From Mycobacterium sp. Aquia_213 (GTDB lineage: Bacteria > Actinomycetota > Actinomycetes > Mycobacteriales > Mycobacteriaceae), in NCBI RefSeq assembly GCF_026625985.1, contig NZ_CP113116.1:3286001-3350000 (forward strand): 64,000 bases of DNA. Direction: 5' to 3'. The translations under genes were made by a program, and so were the position numbers. Shown here one piece after another: positions 1-8,133 of this stretch. Positions within the stretch are counted from its first letter, which is position 1, and each line of letters opens with the position of its first letter. The notes under the pieces are model-generated. The model was given only the letters and a program-made list of their open reading frames with translations, did not search any database and was not told where the DNA came from.

Positions 1-1018
1 GATTGGGCCACCCGGCCACCCTGATGTGCACGTTGGTGGGGCGCCCCGGATCGGCCGACGCATGAATTCGCTTCTGCCACAGTGCCGGATCGTCTTTATG
101 GTCGTAGTCCCCGACCGTGCTGCGTGCATCGGCCTTGGCCTCGTCCTGCTGGATGTGCTCGATGCGCGGGTAGCCGGCCGACAGCAACACCTCGGCGAGT
201 TCGTCTGCCACCGCCAGTGATTCGACGGTGATCTGGATGTCGATGACGTCCTTGGCGTCGAACTCGGGTACCGCGGTCGATCCGATGTGGTCGACGCGCA
301 ACGCCTGGTGGCCGCACGACGTCGCCAGCCGGTTAACGATGCGCCGCGCCTGATCCGGCCAGGTCGGATCGGCCGGCACCACTCGTGCCGGGGCACGCAC
401 GAACCGTCGTTCGGCCAGGTTGTGCGCGAACGGCACGATCCGGTCGTTCCACACCTCGTGGGCCCGTTTGACCAAATCCTCTTGGCTGCCCGAGTTATCC
501 AGCCAGATATCGGCGACGGCACGACGCTGCTCGTCGTCGGCCTGGGCCGCGATCCTGGCGCGGGCGTCGTCCTCGGGCATGCCGCGCAGCTCGATCAGCC
601 GCCGCACCCGCAGTTCCACATCGGCGTACACGATGATCACCAACGGGAACAGCGGCGCCATGCCGGATTCCACCAGTAGCGGAATGTCTTCGACCACAAC
701 CGAATCGGCGGGCACCGACGCGAGGATCTCCGCGCGCCGCTGCCCCACCAGTGGGTGAACGATCGAGTTCAGCTTCTGGCGCGCCTCGTCGTCGGCAAAA
801 GCCTTGGCCGCCAAGGCCGGACGATCCAGCGATCCATCCGACTGCAGGATGTCCGCACCGAACGCCTCGACGAGCGACGCCAACCCTTCGGTGCCTGGCT
901 GGACGACCTCCCGGGAGATGACGTCGCCGTCGACGATGATCCCACCGCATTCCGCGAACGTGGCGGACAGCGCCGATTTCCCGGCGCCGATGCCACCGGT
1001 CAACCCGATGCGCAGCAT
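1..1018 (-). CDS. coaE: Dephospho-CoA kinase with C-terminal GrpB-like domain, partial (3' end outside window)
   Basis: This enzyme carries out the last step of coenzyme A synthesis, the ATP-dependent phosphorylation of dephospho-CoA in the cytosol. The start is at 1018 and reads MLRIGLTGGIGAGKS, a P-loop at residues 8-15. The first ~200 residues look like the CoaE kinase. A second region with HIGSTAVPEFDAKDVIDIQ matches the GrpB/UPF0157 domain that mycobacterial CoaE carries as a fusion. About 339 codons are visible and the frame is open at base 1; the tuberculosis protein is about 407 aa, so roughly 70 residues are missing. It lies 12 bp downstream of the rpsA stop and is probably co-transcribed with rpsA. 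Confidence 0.95.
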   Translation of the reverse strand, partial: MLRIGLTGGIGAGKSALSATFAECGGIIVDGDVISREVVQPGTEGLASLVEAFGADILQSDGSLDRPALAAKAFADDEARQKLNSIVHPLVGQRRAEILASVPADSVVVEDIPLLVESGMAPLFPLVIIVYADVELRVRRLIELRGMPEDDARARIAAQADDEQRRAVADIWLDNSGSQEDLVKRAHEVWNDRIVPFAHNLAERRFVRAPARVVPADPTWPDQARRIVNRLATSCGHQALRVDHIGSTAVPEFDAKDVIDIQITVESLAVADELAEVLLSAGYPRIEHIQQDEAKADARSTVGDYDHKDDPALWQKRIHASADPGRPTNVHIRVAGWPN

Positions 1019-1030
1019 CCGTGGCGAGGG

Positions 1031-2476
1031 TTAGGCGTTACCCGCGAGCTTTTCGCGCAGCGCGGCGAGTTGTGCATCGCTGGCCAGCGAGCCGCCCGCC
1101 TCCTTCGGCGAGGACGCGCCGTTGCCCGGCGCGTGGTCGCCGCTGGTGTGCGCCTCGGCTTCGGCAGCGGCGAACTTCTCCATCTGCGCGGTGTGCATCT
1201 TGTGCCGGCGCTCGGCCTCGGCGTACCGGGCCTCCCACTCGTTGCGCTGAGTGTCGAAACCTTCCATCCACTCGTTGGTTTCGGCGTCGAAACCCTCGGG
1301 GAAGATGTAGTTGCCCTGCTCGTCGTAGCTGTCGGCCATGCCGTACTTCGCGGGGTCGAACTCGTCGGTGTAGTCCTCGTTGGCCTGCTTGAGCGACAAC
1401 GAGATTCGGCGCCGCTCCAGGTCGATGTCGATGACCTTGACCATCGCGTCGTCGCCGACGGCGACCACCTGGTCGGGCACCTCGACGTGACGCTCGGCCA
1501 GCTCGGAGATGTGCACCAGACCTTCGATGCCCTCCTCGACACGAACGAACGCGCCGAACGGCACCAGCTTGGTGACCTTTCCGGGCACGATCTGGCCGAT
1601 GGCGTGGGTCCGGGCGAAGTGGCGCCACGGGTCTTCCTGAGTCGCCTTGAGCGACAACGAAACCCGCTCGCGATCCATGTCGACGTCGAGCACCTCGACG
1701 GTGACCTCGTCGCCAACCTGGACGACCTCGGACGGGTGATCGATGTGCTTCCAAGACAACTCGGAAACGTGCACCAGACCGTCGACACCGCCGAGATCGA
1801 CGAACGCGCCGAAGTTGACGATCGACGAGACCACACCCTTGCGGATGGTGCCCTTCTGCAACTGGTTGAGGAACTCGCTGCGCACCTCGGACTGGGTCTG
1901 CTCCAGCCAGGCGCGGCGGCTCAGCACCACGTTGTTGCGGTTCTTGTCCAGCTCGATGATCTTGGCTTCGATCTCCTTGCCGATGTACGGCTGCAGATCG
2001 CGCACCCGACGCATCTCGACCAGCGAAGCGGGCAGGAAGCCACGCAAGCCGATGTCGAGGATCAGGCCACCCTTGACGACCTCGATGACGGTGCCCTTGA
2101 CGGCCTCGTCCTTCTCCTTGAGCGCTTCGATGGTGCCCCAGGCGCGCTCGTACTGTGCGCGCTTCTTGGACAGGATCAGACGGCCTTCTTTGTCCTCTTT
2201 GGTGAGAACAAGGGCCTCGACCTCATCACCGACGGTAACGACCTCGTTGGGGTCGACATCGTGCTTGATGGAGAGTTCGCGGGCGGGGATGACCCCTTCG
2301 GTCTTGTAGCCGATATCGAGGAGCACCTCGTCCCGGTCCACTTTGACGATCGTGCCTTCGACGATGTCGCCATCGTTGAAGTACTTGATCGTTTTGTCTA
2401 TTGCGGCGAGAAAGTCCTCGCTCGAGCCAATGTCGTTGACGGCTACTTGCGGCGAGGTGACGGCGGGACTCGGCAT
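1031..2476 (-). CDS. rpsA: 30S ribosomal protein S1
   Basis: S1 binds mRNA on the small ribosomal subunit. The product is 481 aa, the same length as tuberculosis RpsA. It has four successive S1 RNA-binding repeats (roughly residues 35-105, 120-190, 205-280 and 290-365), seen as recurring VSSIVNFGAFVDLGGVDGL and VTKLVPFGAFVRVEEGIEGL type segments. An acidic, low-complexity C-terminal tail follows and ends in LREKLAGNA. The frame is open 50 codons further upstream, but the ATG at 2476 (MPSPAVTSPQVAVND) fits the family. In tuberculosis the C-terminal part has been studied in relation to pyrazinoic acid. Gap to coaE is 12 bp. Confidence 0.97.
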   Translation of the reverse strand: MPSPAVTSPQVAVNDIGSSEDFLAAIDKTIKYFNDGDIVEGTIVKVDRDEVLLDIGYKTEGVIPARELSIKHDVDPNEVVTVGDEVEALVLTKEDKEGRLILSKKRAQYERAWGTIEALKEKDEAVKGTVIEVVKGGLILDIGLRGFLPASLVEMRRVRDLQPYIGKEIEAKIIELDKNRNNVVLSRRAWLEQTQSEVRSEFLNQLQKGTIRKGVVSSIVNFGAFVDLGGVDGLVHVSELSWKHIDHPSEVVQVGDEVTVEVLDVDMDRERVSLSLKATQEDPWRHFARTHAIGQIVPGKVTKLVPFGAFVRVEEGIEGLVHISELAERHVEVPDQVVAVGDDAMVKVIDIDLERRRISLSLKQANEDYTDEFDPAKYGMADSYDEQGNYIFPEGFDAETNEWMEGFDTQRNEWEARYAEAERRHKMHTAQMEKFAAAEAEAHTSGDHAPGNGASSPKEAGGSLASDAQLAALREKLAGNA

Positions 2477-2700
2477 ATTGTTGGGGTGCTCCGGACAGGT
2501 TGGGTCGTAGGGACAAAACAGGGATTTAATAAACAAGGCTACTAGACAGGGCGCACGCTGGACAAACTCGCCCGGCGTGCCACGTCCGCCACGCCCAATA
2601 TTCGACCCACCGCGACCTTCGCGCAACCCCGAATTCAGGGGAGATTCTTGCCGTCCTGCCCGCCCGGAAAACGGCCGGGCCTGCAGTGGGTGCGGCCAGT

Positions 2701-2726
2701 GCGCGGCGTCGTCCCCAGCGCCGCGC
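2701..2726 (-). terminator. Hairpin at the 3' end of polA
   Basis: Perfect 8-bp arms (GCGCGGCG at 2701-2708 and CGCCGCGC at 2719-2726) enclose a 10-nt loop and abut the polA stop codon. There is no T-run, which is usual for actinobacterial terminators. The rest of 2477-2725 shows no gene; it should hold the rpsA promoter and leader. Confidence 0.45.
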
Positions 2727-5443
2727 TAATGCGCGGCGGCGTCCCACGAGCGGCCGTAGCCGACGGAGACCTCGAGCGGGACGTCCAACGGGTAGGCGGC
2801 GCCCATCTTCTCGCGCGCCAGCGCGTCGACCTGTTCGCGTTCGCCAGGTGCGATTTCGAACAGCAATTCGTCGTGTACCTGCAGCAACATGCGTGACTTG
2901 AGCCCGGCGTCTTTGATTGCCGTGTCGACGTTGACCATCGCGACCTTGATGATGTCGGCCGCGCTGCCCTGGATCGGTGCGTTGAGCGCCGCCCGTTCGG
3001 CGGCCTCGCGGACATTGCGGTTACTGCTGTCGAGTTCGGGCAGGTAGCGCCGGCGCCCGAAGACCGTCGACGTGTAGCCGTCCTTACGGGCCTGGTCCAC
3101 GACGTTCATCAGGTAATCGCGAACCCCGCCGAACCGGGCGAAGTATTGGTCCATTTGGACTTTCGCTTCCTCGGTGGAGATCTTGAGCTGGGCGGCCAAG
3201 CCGTAGGCGCTCAACCCGTACGCCAGGCCGTACGACATCGCCTTGACCCGGCGGCGCAGCTCGGGGGTGACCTCGTCGATCGGCACCCCGAACGCCCGCG
3301 AGGCGACGAACGAGTGCAGGTCTTCGCCGGTGTTGAACGCCTCGATCAGCCCTTCGTCGCCGGACAGGTGCGCCATGATCCGCATCTCGATCTGGCTGTA
3401 GTCGGCGGTCATCAGCTCGGCATAGCCGTCGCCGACCACAAACGCGTCGCGGATGCGCCGGCCGGCTTCGGTGCGGATCGGAATGTTCTGCAGATTCGGC
3501 TCGGTCGACGACAATCGGCCCGTCGCGGCGATGGTCTGGTTGAACGTGGTGTGGATACGTCCGTCGGAGGCCACCGAATTCAGCAGCCCGTCGACGGTGA
3601 CTTTGAGCCGGGTGGCATCGCGGTGGGTGAGCAGATGCTGCAGGAACGGGTGGCCGGTCTTGTCGAACAGCGACTGCAGGGCATCCGCGTCGGTCGTGTA
3701 GCCGGTCTTGGTGCGCTTGGTCTTCGGCATGCCCAGCTCGTCGAAGAGCACCGCCTGCAACTGTTTTGGCGAGCCCAGGTTGATCTGCTTGCCGATCACC
3801 TCGTAGGCTGCCTCGGCCGCGTCGCGGATCTGGTGCGCGAAATCGCTTTGCAGCTCCGATAATTGCGGCAGATCGACCGCGATGCCGACATGCTCGAGCC
3901 CCGCCAGCACTCGCTGCACCGGCAGCTCCATACCGCCCAGCAGCGACGTGGAGTTGATCCGGGCCAACTCCTCGTCCAGCGCATCGGCCAGGTCCAGCAC
4001 CGCCACGGCCCGCAGGATCAGCGTCTGCACCGCCTGGTCGTCGACTCCCTCGGAATCGTCGAGAAGCGAAAGCTGTTGCTGCTCAGCCGTTTCGGCGCGC
4101 AGCTCGCGCCTAAGGTAGCGCAGCGAAAGGTCGTCGAGGGAAAAGCTGCGCTGCCCGGGCCGCACCAGATAGGCCGCCAGCGCGGTGTCGGAGGTGACAC
4201 CGGCCAGCTTCCAGCCCCGCCCGGCGAGGTCGTGCATCGCCAGCTTGGCTTCGTGCAGCGCCTTGGGCGGGCCGGGGTCGGCGAGCCAGGACGCCAGCGC
4301 CGCCTCGTCGTCGGGATCCAGCGCCGACGTGTCGATGTAGCGCCCGTCGCCGTCGGAGGACACGATGGCCAGCGCGGTGGCGTCGGCGTCGTAGGCCAGG
4401 TGGGTGCCGACGACGGCCAGGCCGAACCGCTTTCCGGAGCTGTGTTCGGCCAGCCACACGGCCAGCTGACCGGCCTCCAGCGCGCCGCCGCGCACGTCGA
4501 ATCCCTCGTCCACTTCGGGCTCGACGGCGGCCAGCGTGTCGAACAGCCGGTCGCGCAGCACCCGGAACTCGAGGTCGTCGAAGAGCCGGTGGATCTGGTC
4601 GCGATCCCACGGCAGCAGCCGCAGCGTGTCCGGGGTTTGGGCCAGGGGCACGTCTTTGACGAGGTCGGTGAGCTCGCGGTTGCGGATGACGTTGGCCAGA
4701 TGGGCCCGCAACGCGTCGCCCACCTTGCCGCGCACCGAGTCGACGTTGTCGACCAGACCCTGCAACGACCCGTACTCGACGATCCACTTGGATGCGGTCT
4801 TCTCGCCCACGCCGGGAATCCCGGGCAGGTTGTCGCTGGGATCGCCACGCAGCGCGGCGAAGTCGGGGTATTGGGCGGGAGTCAGCCCGTATTTCTCGAC
4901 GACGGCGTCCGGGGTGAAGCGGGTGAGTTCGCTGACGCCCTTGATTGGATACAGCACCGTCACGTCGTCGCTGACCAGCTGCAGCGCGTCGCGGTCGCCG
5001 GTGACCACCAGCACCCGGTAACCCTCGTTCTCGGCCTGGGTGGCCAACGTCGCGATCAGGTCGTCGGCTTCGAATCCGGGCTCCGCGAGCACCGTGATGC
5101 CCAGCGCGTTGAGCACTTCCTTGGTGATGTCGATCTGCCCGCGAAACTCGTCCGGGGTCTCCGACCGGCCGGCCTTGTACTCCGGATAGCGCTCCAGCCG
5201 GAACGTCTGGCGCGACACGTCGAACGCCGCGGCGACGTGCGAAGGAGCCTCGTCGCGCAGCAGGTTGATCAGCATGGCGGTGAAGCCGTAGACCGCGTTG
5301 GTGGTCAGGCCGCCGCGGGTCTTGAAGTTCTCCGCGGGCAGCGCGTAGAACGCCCGAAAGGCCAGCGAATTGCCGTCCAGCAACATCAGTGTCGGCTTGG
5401 TCTGTTCCTCTATGGCGGCAGGCACGGCTCTCACTCTAGGCAT
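2726..5443 (-). CDS. polA: DNA polymerase I
   Basis: Repair and Okazaki-fragment-processing polymerase. The 905 aa length compares with about 904 in tuberculosis. The N-terminal 5' nuclease domain starts with LMLLDGNSLAFRAFYALPAE and includes the helix-hairpin-helix LPGIPGVGEKTASKW. The middle exonuclease-like domain lacks an obvious proofreading DxE signature, as in other mycobacterial PolA. The C-terminal polymerase domain has motif A (MTADYSQIEMR), the O-helix (RRRVKAMSYGLAYG) and motif C (LLQVHDELLFE). I used the ATG at 5443; GTG codons at 5434 and 5425 are alternatives. It is divergent from the DUF35 gene at 5521. Confidence 0.97.
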   Translation of the reverse strand: MPRVRAVPAAIEEQTKPTLMLLDGNSLAFRAFYALPAENFKTRGGLTTNAVYGFTAMLINLLRDEAPSHVAAAFDVSRQTFRLERYPEYKAGRSETPDEFRGQIDITKEVLNALGITVLAEPGFEADDLIATLATQAENEGYRVLVVTGDRDALQLVSDDVTVLYPIKGVSELTRFTPDAVVEKYGLTPAQYPDFAALRGDPSDNLPGIPGVGEKTASKWIVEYGSLQGLVDNVDSVRGKVGDALRAHLANVIRNRELTDLVKDVPLAQTPDTLRLLPWDRDQIHRLFDDLEFRVLRDRLFDTLAAVEPEVDEGFDVRGGALEAGQLAVWLAEHSSGKRFGLAVVGTHLAYDADATALAIVSSDGDGRYIDTSALDPDDEAALASWLADPGPPKALHEAKLAMHDLAGRGWKLAGVTSDTALAAYLVRPGQRSFSLDDLSLRYLRRELRAETAEQQQLSLLDDSEGVDDQAVQTLILRAVAVLDLADALDEELARINSTSLLGGMELPVQRVLAGLEHVGIAVDLPQLSELQSDFAHQIRDAAEAAYEVIGKQINLGSPKQLQAVLFDELGMPKTKRTKTGYTTDADALQSLFDKTGHPFLQHLLTHRDATRLKVTVDGLLNSVASDGRIHTTFNQTIAATGRLSSTEPNLQNIPIRTEAGRRIRDAFVVGDGYAELMTADYSQIEMRIMAHLSGDEGLIEAFNTGEDLHSFVASRAFGVPIDEVTPELRRRVKAMSYGLAYGLSAYGLAAQLKISTEEAKVQMDQYFARFGGVRDYLMNVVDQARKDGYTSTVFGRRRYLPELDSSNRNVREAAERAALNAPIQGSAADIIKVAMVNVDTAIKDAGLKSRMLLQVHDELLFEIAPGEREQVDALAREKMGAAYPLDVPLEVSVGYGRSWDAAAH

Positions 5444-5475
5444 CCGCTACGACGGAACATCCGCCCCGGCGGAAC

Positions 5476-5489
5476 TGCAACACGTTTCA
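5476..5489. promoter_or_regulatory. KstR-type operator
   Basis: TGCAACACGTTTCA fits the published KstR half-site pattern TnnAACnnGTTnnA exactly. It lies 32 bp upstream of the GTG of the DUF35/thiolase operon and 33 bp from the polA start. KstR is the TetR-family repressor of sterol-catabolism genes in mycobacteria. The site predicts derepression of the following two genes on cholesterol; this is inferred from the motif alone. Confidence 0.7.
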
Positions 5490-5520
5490 GTTTTGTGTTT
5501 GACCTGGGTAGTCTGGCCGA

Positions 5521-6003
5521 GTGCCAGAGGTCACCAGTACACAAGCCGCGATCGACGGGTGGTTCGCCACCGACGACGCCGGAAATCCCCATCTGATCGG
5601 CAGCAAGTGCCCGCAGTGCGGCACCTACGTCTTCCCGCCGCGGGAGAACAACTGCCCCAACCCGGGCTGCGCCAGCGACACCCTGGAGTCCGTCGCGTTG
5701 TCGACCCGGGGAAAGCTGTGGAGCTACACCGAAAACCGGTATCCCCCGCCCGCGCCCTACCCGGCGGCCGACCCGTTCGAGCCGTTCGCGATCGCCGCGG
5801 TGGAACTGGCGCACGAGGGAATCATCGTGCTGGGCAAGGTGGTCGAGGGCACGCTGGCCGCCGACCTGAAGGTCGGCATGGAAATGGAACTGACCACGAT
5901 GCCGCTGTTCACCGACGACGACGGCGTCGAGCGCATCGTGCACGCCTGGAGGCGCGCCGGCGACGATGCAGAGCGCAGCGATGAGGAGGAGCGGCGCAAA
6001 TGA
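5521..6003 (+). CDS. DUF35 Zn-ribbon/OB-fold protein (Rv1628c-like)
   Basis: 160-aa partner protein of a thiolase-like enzyme. It has an N-terminal Zn ribbon (CPQCG at about residues 32-36 and a second pair CPNPGC near 47-52), followed by a short OB-fold domain. DUF35 proteins of this type form complexes with thiolase-fold acyl-CoA enzymes in sterol or lipid degradation. The GTG start at 5521 has no clear ribosome site and may be leaderless. The stop overlaps the next ATG by 4 bp (ATGA), so translation of the two is coupled. A KstR-type box sits just upstream. The exact substrate is unknown. Confidence 0.9.
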   Translation: MPEVTSTQAAIDGWFATDDAGNPHLIGSKCPQCGTYVFPPRENNCPNPGCASDTLESVALSTRGKLWSYTENRYPPPAPYPAADPFEPFAIAAVELAHEGIIVLGKVVEGTLAADLKVGMEMELTTMPLFTDDDGVERIVHAWRRAGDDAERSDEEERRK

Positions 6004-7214
6004 CGAGCATCATGAGCACACCCGAACCGCTCTACATCCTCGGCGCCGGGATGCACCCCTGGGGCAAATGGGGCCGCGACTTCACCGAATACGGCGTCGT
6101 CGCAGCGCGCGCCGCGCTGGCCGAAGCCGGGCTGAGCTGGCAACAGATCCAACTGGTGGCCGGTGCCGACACGATCCGCAACGGCTACCCCGGCTTCATC
6201 GCGGGGTCGACGTTCGCGCAGAAACTCGGCTGGAACGGCGTGCCGGTCAGCTCCAGCTACGCCGCCTGCGCCAGCGGTTCGCAGGCGCTGCAGAGCGCAC
6301 GCGCGCACATTCTGGCCGGCTTCTGCGACGTCGCGCTGGTGATCGGCGCCGACACCACGCCGAAGGGCGCGTTCGCCCCGGTGGGCGGGGAACGCAAGAA
6401 CGACCCCGATTGGCAGCGTTTCCACCTGATCGGTGCGATGAACCCGGTGTACTTCGCGCTGCTCGCGCGCCGGCGGATGGACCTGTACGGGGCGACGTCG
6501 GAGGACTTCGCCCAGGTGAAGGTCAAGAACTCCCAGCACGGCCTACAAAACCCGAATGCCCGCTACCGCAAGGAATCTTCGGTCGAGGACGTGCTGGCCA
6601 GCCCGGTGGTCTCCGACCCGCTGCGCCAGCTCGACATCTGCGCCACCTCCGACGGCGCCGCGGCGCTGATCGTGGCCAGTGCCGAGTTCGCCCGCAAGCA
6701 CCTCGGCTCCCTCGACGGCGTGCCGTCGGTGCGTGCGGTCAGCACGGTCACCCCCCGCTACCCGCAGCATCTGCCCGAATTGCCGGACATCGCAACGGAT
6801 TCCACCGCGGTGGTCCCCGGGCCGGAGCGGGTGTTCAAGGATCAGATTCTCGACGCGGCCTACGCCGAAGCCGGCATCGGCCCCGAGGACGTCAGCCTGG
6901 CCGAGGTCTACGACCTGTCCACCGCGCTGGAACTCGACTGGTACGAGCACCTGGGGCTGTGCCCGAAGGGCGAGGCCGAACAACTGCTGCGCAGCGGTGC
7001 GACGGCGATCGGGGGCAAGGTTCCGGTCAACGCGTCCGGCGGGCTGGCGTGCTTCGGTGAGGCCATCCCCGCCCAGGCGATCGCGCAGGTCTGCGAGCTG
7101 ACCTGGCAGCTGCGTGGCCAGGCCACGGGCCGGCAGGTGGAGAACGCGAAGGTCGGTGTCACCGCGAATCAGGGCCTATTCGGCCATGGTTCGTCGGTGA
7201 TCGTGGCCCGCTAG
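6000..7214 (+). CDS. Thiolase-fold lipid-transfer/acetyl-CoA acetyltransferase-like protein (Rv1627c-like)
   Basis: 404-aa protein of the SCP-x/nonspecific lipid-transfer thiolase group, probably acting on acyl-CoA in sterol or lipid breakdown. The thiolase nucleophile context is present (SSSYAACASGSQAL, Cys near residue 92), as are the later GGLACFGEA and NQGLFGHGSSVIVAR segments of the fold. It is translationally coupled to the DUF35 gene and shares its KstR-type control. DUF35-thiolase pairs often act as aldolases or thiolases on steroid side chains; which reaction this pair catalyses cannot be read from the sequence. It ends at a 62-bp repeated element. Confidence 0.9.
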   Translation: MTSIMSTPEPLYILGAGMHPWGKWGRDFTEYGVVAARAALAEAGLSWQQIQLVAGADTIRNGYPGFIAGSTFAQKLGWNGVPVSSSYAACASGSQALQSARAHILAGFCDVALVIGADTTPKGAFAPVGGERKNDPDWQRFHLIGAMNPVYFALLARRRMDLYGATSEDFAQVKVKNSQHGLQNPNARYRKESSVEDVLASPVVSDPLRQLDICATSDGAAALIVASAEFARKHLGSLDGVPSVRAVSTVTPRYPQHLPELPDIATDSTAVVPGPERVFKDQILDAAYAEAGIGPEDVSLAEVYDLSTALELDWYEHLGLCPKGEAEQLLRSGATAIGGKVPVNASGGLACFGEAIPAQAIAQVCELTWQLRGQATGRQVENAKVGVTANQGLFGHGSSVIVAR

Positions 7215-7224
7215 GGCTCACGCC

Positions 7225-7286
7225 CGTCGAGTGTGCACTCAGGCCGCCCTGGCTGCACACTCCCCGCCGCCACTGCACGCTCGACG
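7225..7286. repeat. 62-bp dispersed inverted-repeat element, copy A
   Basis: Outer arms CGTCGAGTGTGCA and TGCACGCTCGACG are near-perfect inverted repeats (12 of 13). A third related motif, TGCACACTC, lies in the middle. The element sits exactly between the convergent stops of the thiolase and pdtaR genes. A second 62-bp copy at 44782-44843 shares the arms and spacing. Confidence 0.8.
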
Positions 7287-7305
7287 CGGTGGCGGGGCGT
7301 GACGG

Positions 7306-7932
7306 CTAGCCGGACTCCTCGTCGGACTCGCCGCCGAGAGTCTCCAGCACGACTTCGGCCACCCGCTTCATCGTGGTCCGCCGATCCATCGCGGCACGCT
7401 GAATCCACTTGAACGCCTCGGGCTCGCTCATGCCCTGCTTGGACTGCAGCAGGCCCTTGGCACGTTCGACGACCTTGCGGGTCTCCAGACGGTCGGACAG
7501 CGTCGCGACTTCGTGTTCCAGCGCGGTGATCTCGCCGAACCGGCTGACGGCCAGTTCAATGGCCGGAATCAGGTCGCTGATCGTGAACGGCTTCACCAGG
7601 TACGCCATCGCCCCGGCATCGCGCGCCCGTTCGACGAGGTCGCGCTGACTGAACGCGGTCAGCACCACGATCGGAGCGAGGCGTTTGCTGGCTATCTCGG
7701 ACGCCGCGTCGATGCCGTCCCGGCGCGGCATTTTCACATCCATGATCACGAGGTCGGGTTTGTGCAGCTCGGCCAGCTCGACTGCTTCCTGGCCGTCCCC
7801 TGCCTCGCCGACGATCTCGTACCCCTCCTCTCGGAGCATCTCGGCCAAGTCCATACGGATCAGCGCTTCGTCTTCCGCGATCAGGACCCGGCGCGGCACA
7901 GCGGCGTCGGTGTCGGTCGTGGGGCCTGTCAT
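7306..7932 (-). CDS. pdtaR: Two-component response regulator with ANTAR RNA-binding domain
   Basis: PdtaR is a phosphorylation-controlled antitermination regulator that acts at the RNA level, paired in mycobacteria with the kinase PdtaS, which is not in this window. The receiver domain (residues ~14-125) contains the acidic pair in LIAEDEALIRMD, the phosphoacceptor Asp in DLVIMDVKMPRRDG and the conserved Lys in YLVKPF. The C-terminal ANTAR helices (about 140-200) contain ERAKGLLQSKQGMSEPEAFK. The product is 208 aa using the ATG at 7932 (MTGPTTDTDAAVPRR), matching tuberculosis Rv1626 (205 aa). An upstream in-frame ATG is less likely. It is divergent from the tRNA gene. Confidence 0.96.
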   Translation of the reverse strand: MTGPTTDTDAAVPRRVLIAEDEALIRMDLAEMLREEGYEIVGEAGDGQEAVELAELHKPDLVIMDVKMPRRDGIDAASEIASKRLAPIVVLTAFSQRDLVERARDAGAMAYLVKPFTISDLIPAIELAVSRFGEITALEHEVATLSDRLETRKVVERAKGLLQSKQGMSEPEAFKWIQRAAMDRRTTMKRVAEVVLETLGGESDEESG

Positions 7933-8044
7933 AACGGACATTGTCTCGTGGATCCCGGCGACCAGCGACATCGGGGGCGGTGACAGCAGATCACCGCAGC
8001 GATCCTCTATGGTGGGAGGCCGCTTAAGGTAAACACCGAGTAGA

Positions 8045-8121
8045 GCCCTCGTATCCCAACTGGCAGAGGAAACGGATTCAAAACCCGTGCAGTGTGAGTT
8101 CGAATCTCACCGAGGGCACCA
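8045..8121 (+). tRNA. leuX: tRNA-Leu (anticodon CAA), integration target of the adjacent island
   Basis: The acceptor stem GCCCTCG (8045-8051) pairs with CGAGGGC (8111-8117), followed by discriminator A and an encoded CCA at 8119-8121. The T arm is GTGAG-TTCGAAT-CTCAC. The anticodon loop TTCAAAA (8077-8083) gives CAA. The variable loop is only 5 nt, so this is a class I shape of 74 nt plus CCA, unlike ordinary long-arm tRNA-Leu, and pair 31:39 is an A-C mismatch. A gene called leuX lies at the same place in tuberculosis. The 3' half is repeated at 13774-13824. Confidence 0.88.
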
Positions 8122-8122
8122 G
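8072..8122 (+). other. attL core of the tRNA-borne island
   Basis: These 51 bp, from the anticodon stem through CCA, recur at 13774-13824 with a single mismatch (G at 8089, C at 13791). Identity stops abruptly on the right at CTAACC versus GCCTGA. This is the classic duplication left by a tyrosine recombinase that targets a tRNA 3' end. Confidence 0.88.
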
Positions 8123-8133
8123 CTAACCACAGG

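Noticed and set aside
755..2545. 596-codon plus-strand frame opposite rpsA
   Set aside because: High-GC antisense shadow; the minus strand codes for an unmistakable S1 protein of exact family length.
3863..5596. 577-codon plus-strand frame opposite polA
   Set aside because: Antisense shadow of DNA polymerase I, with no domain of its own.
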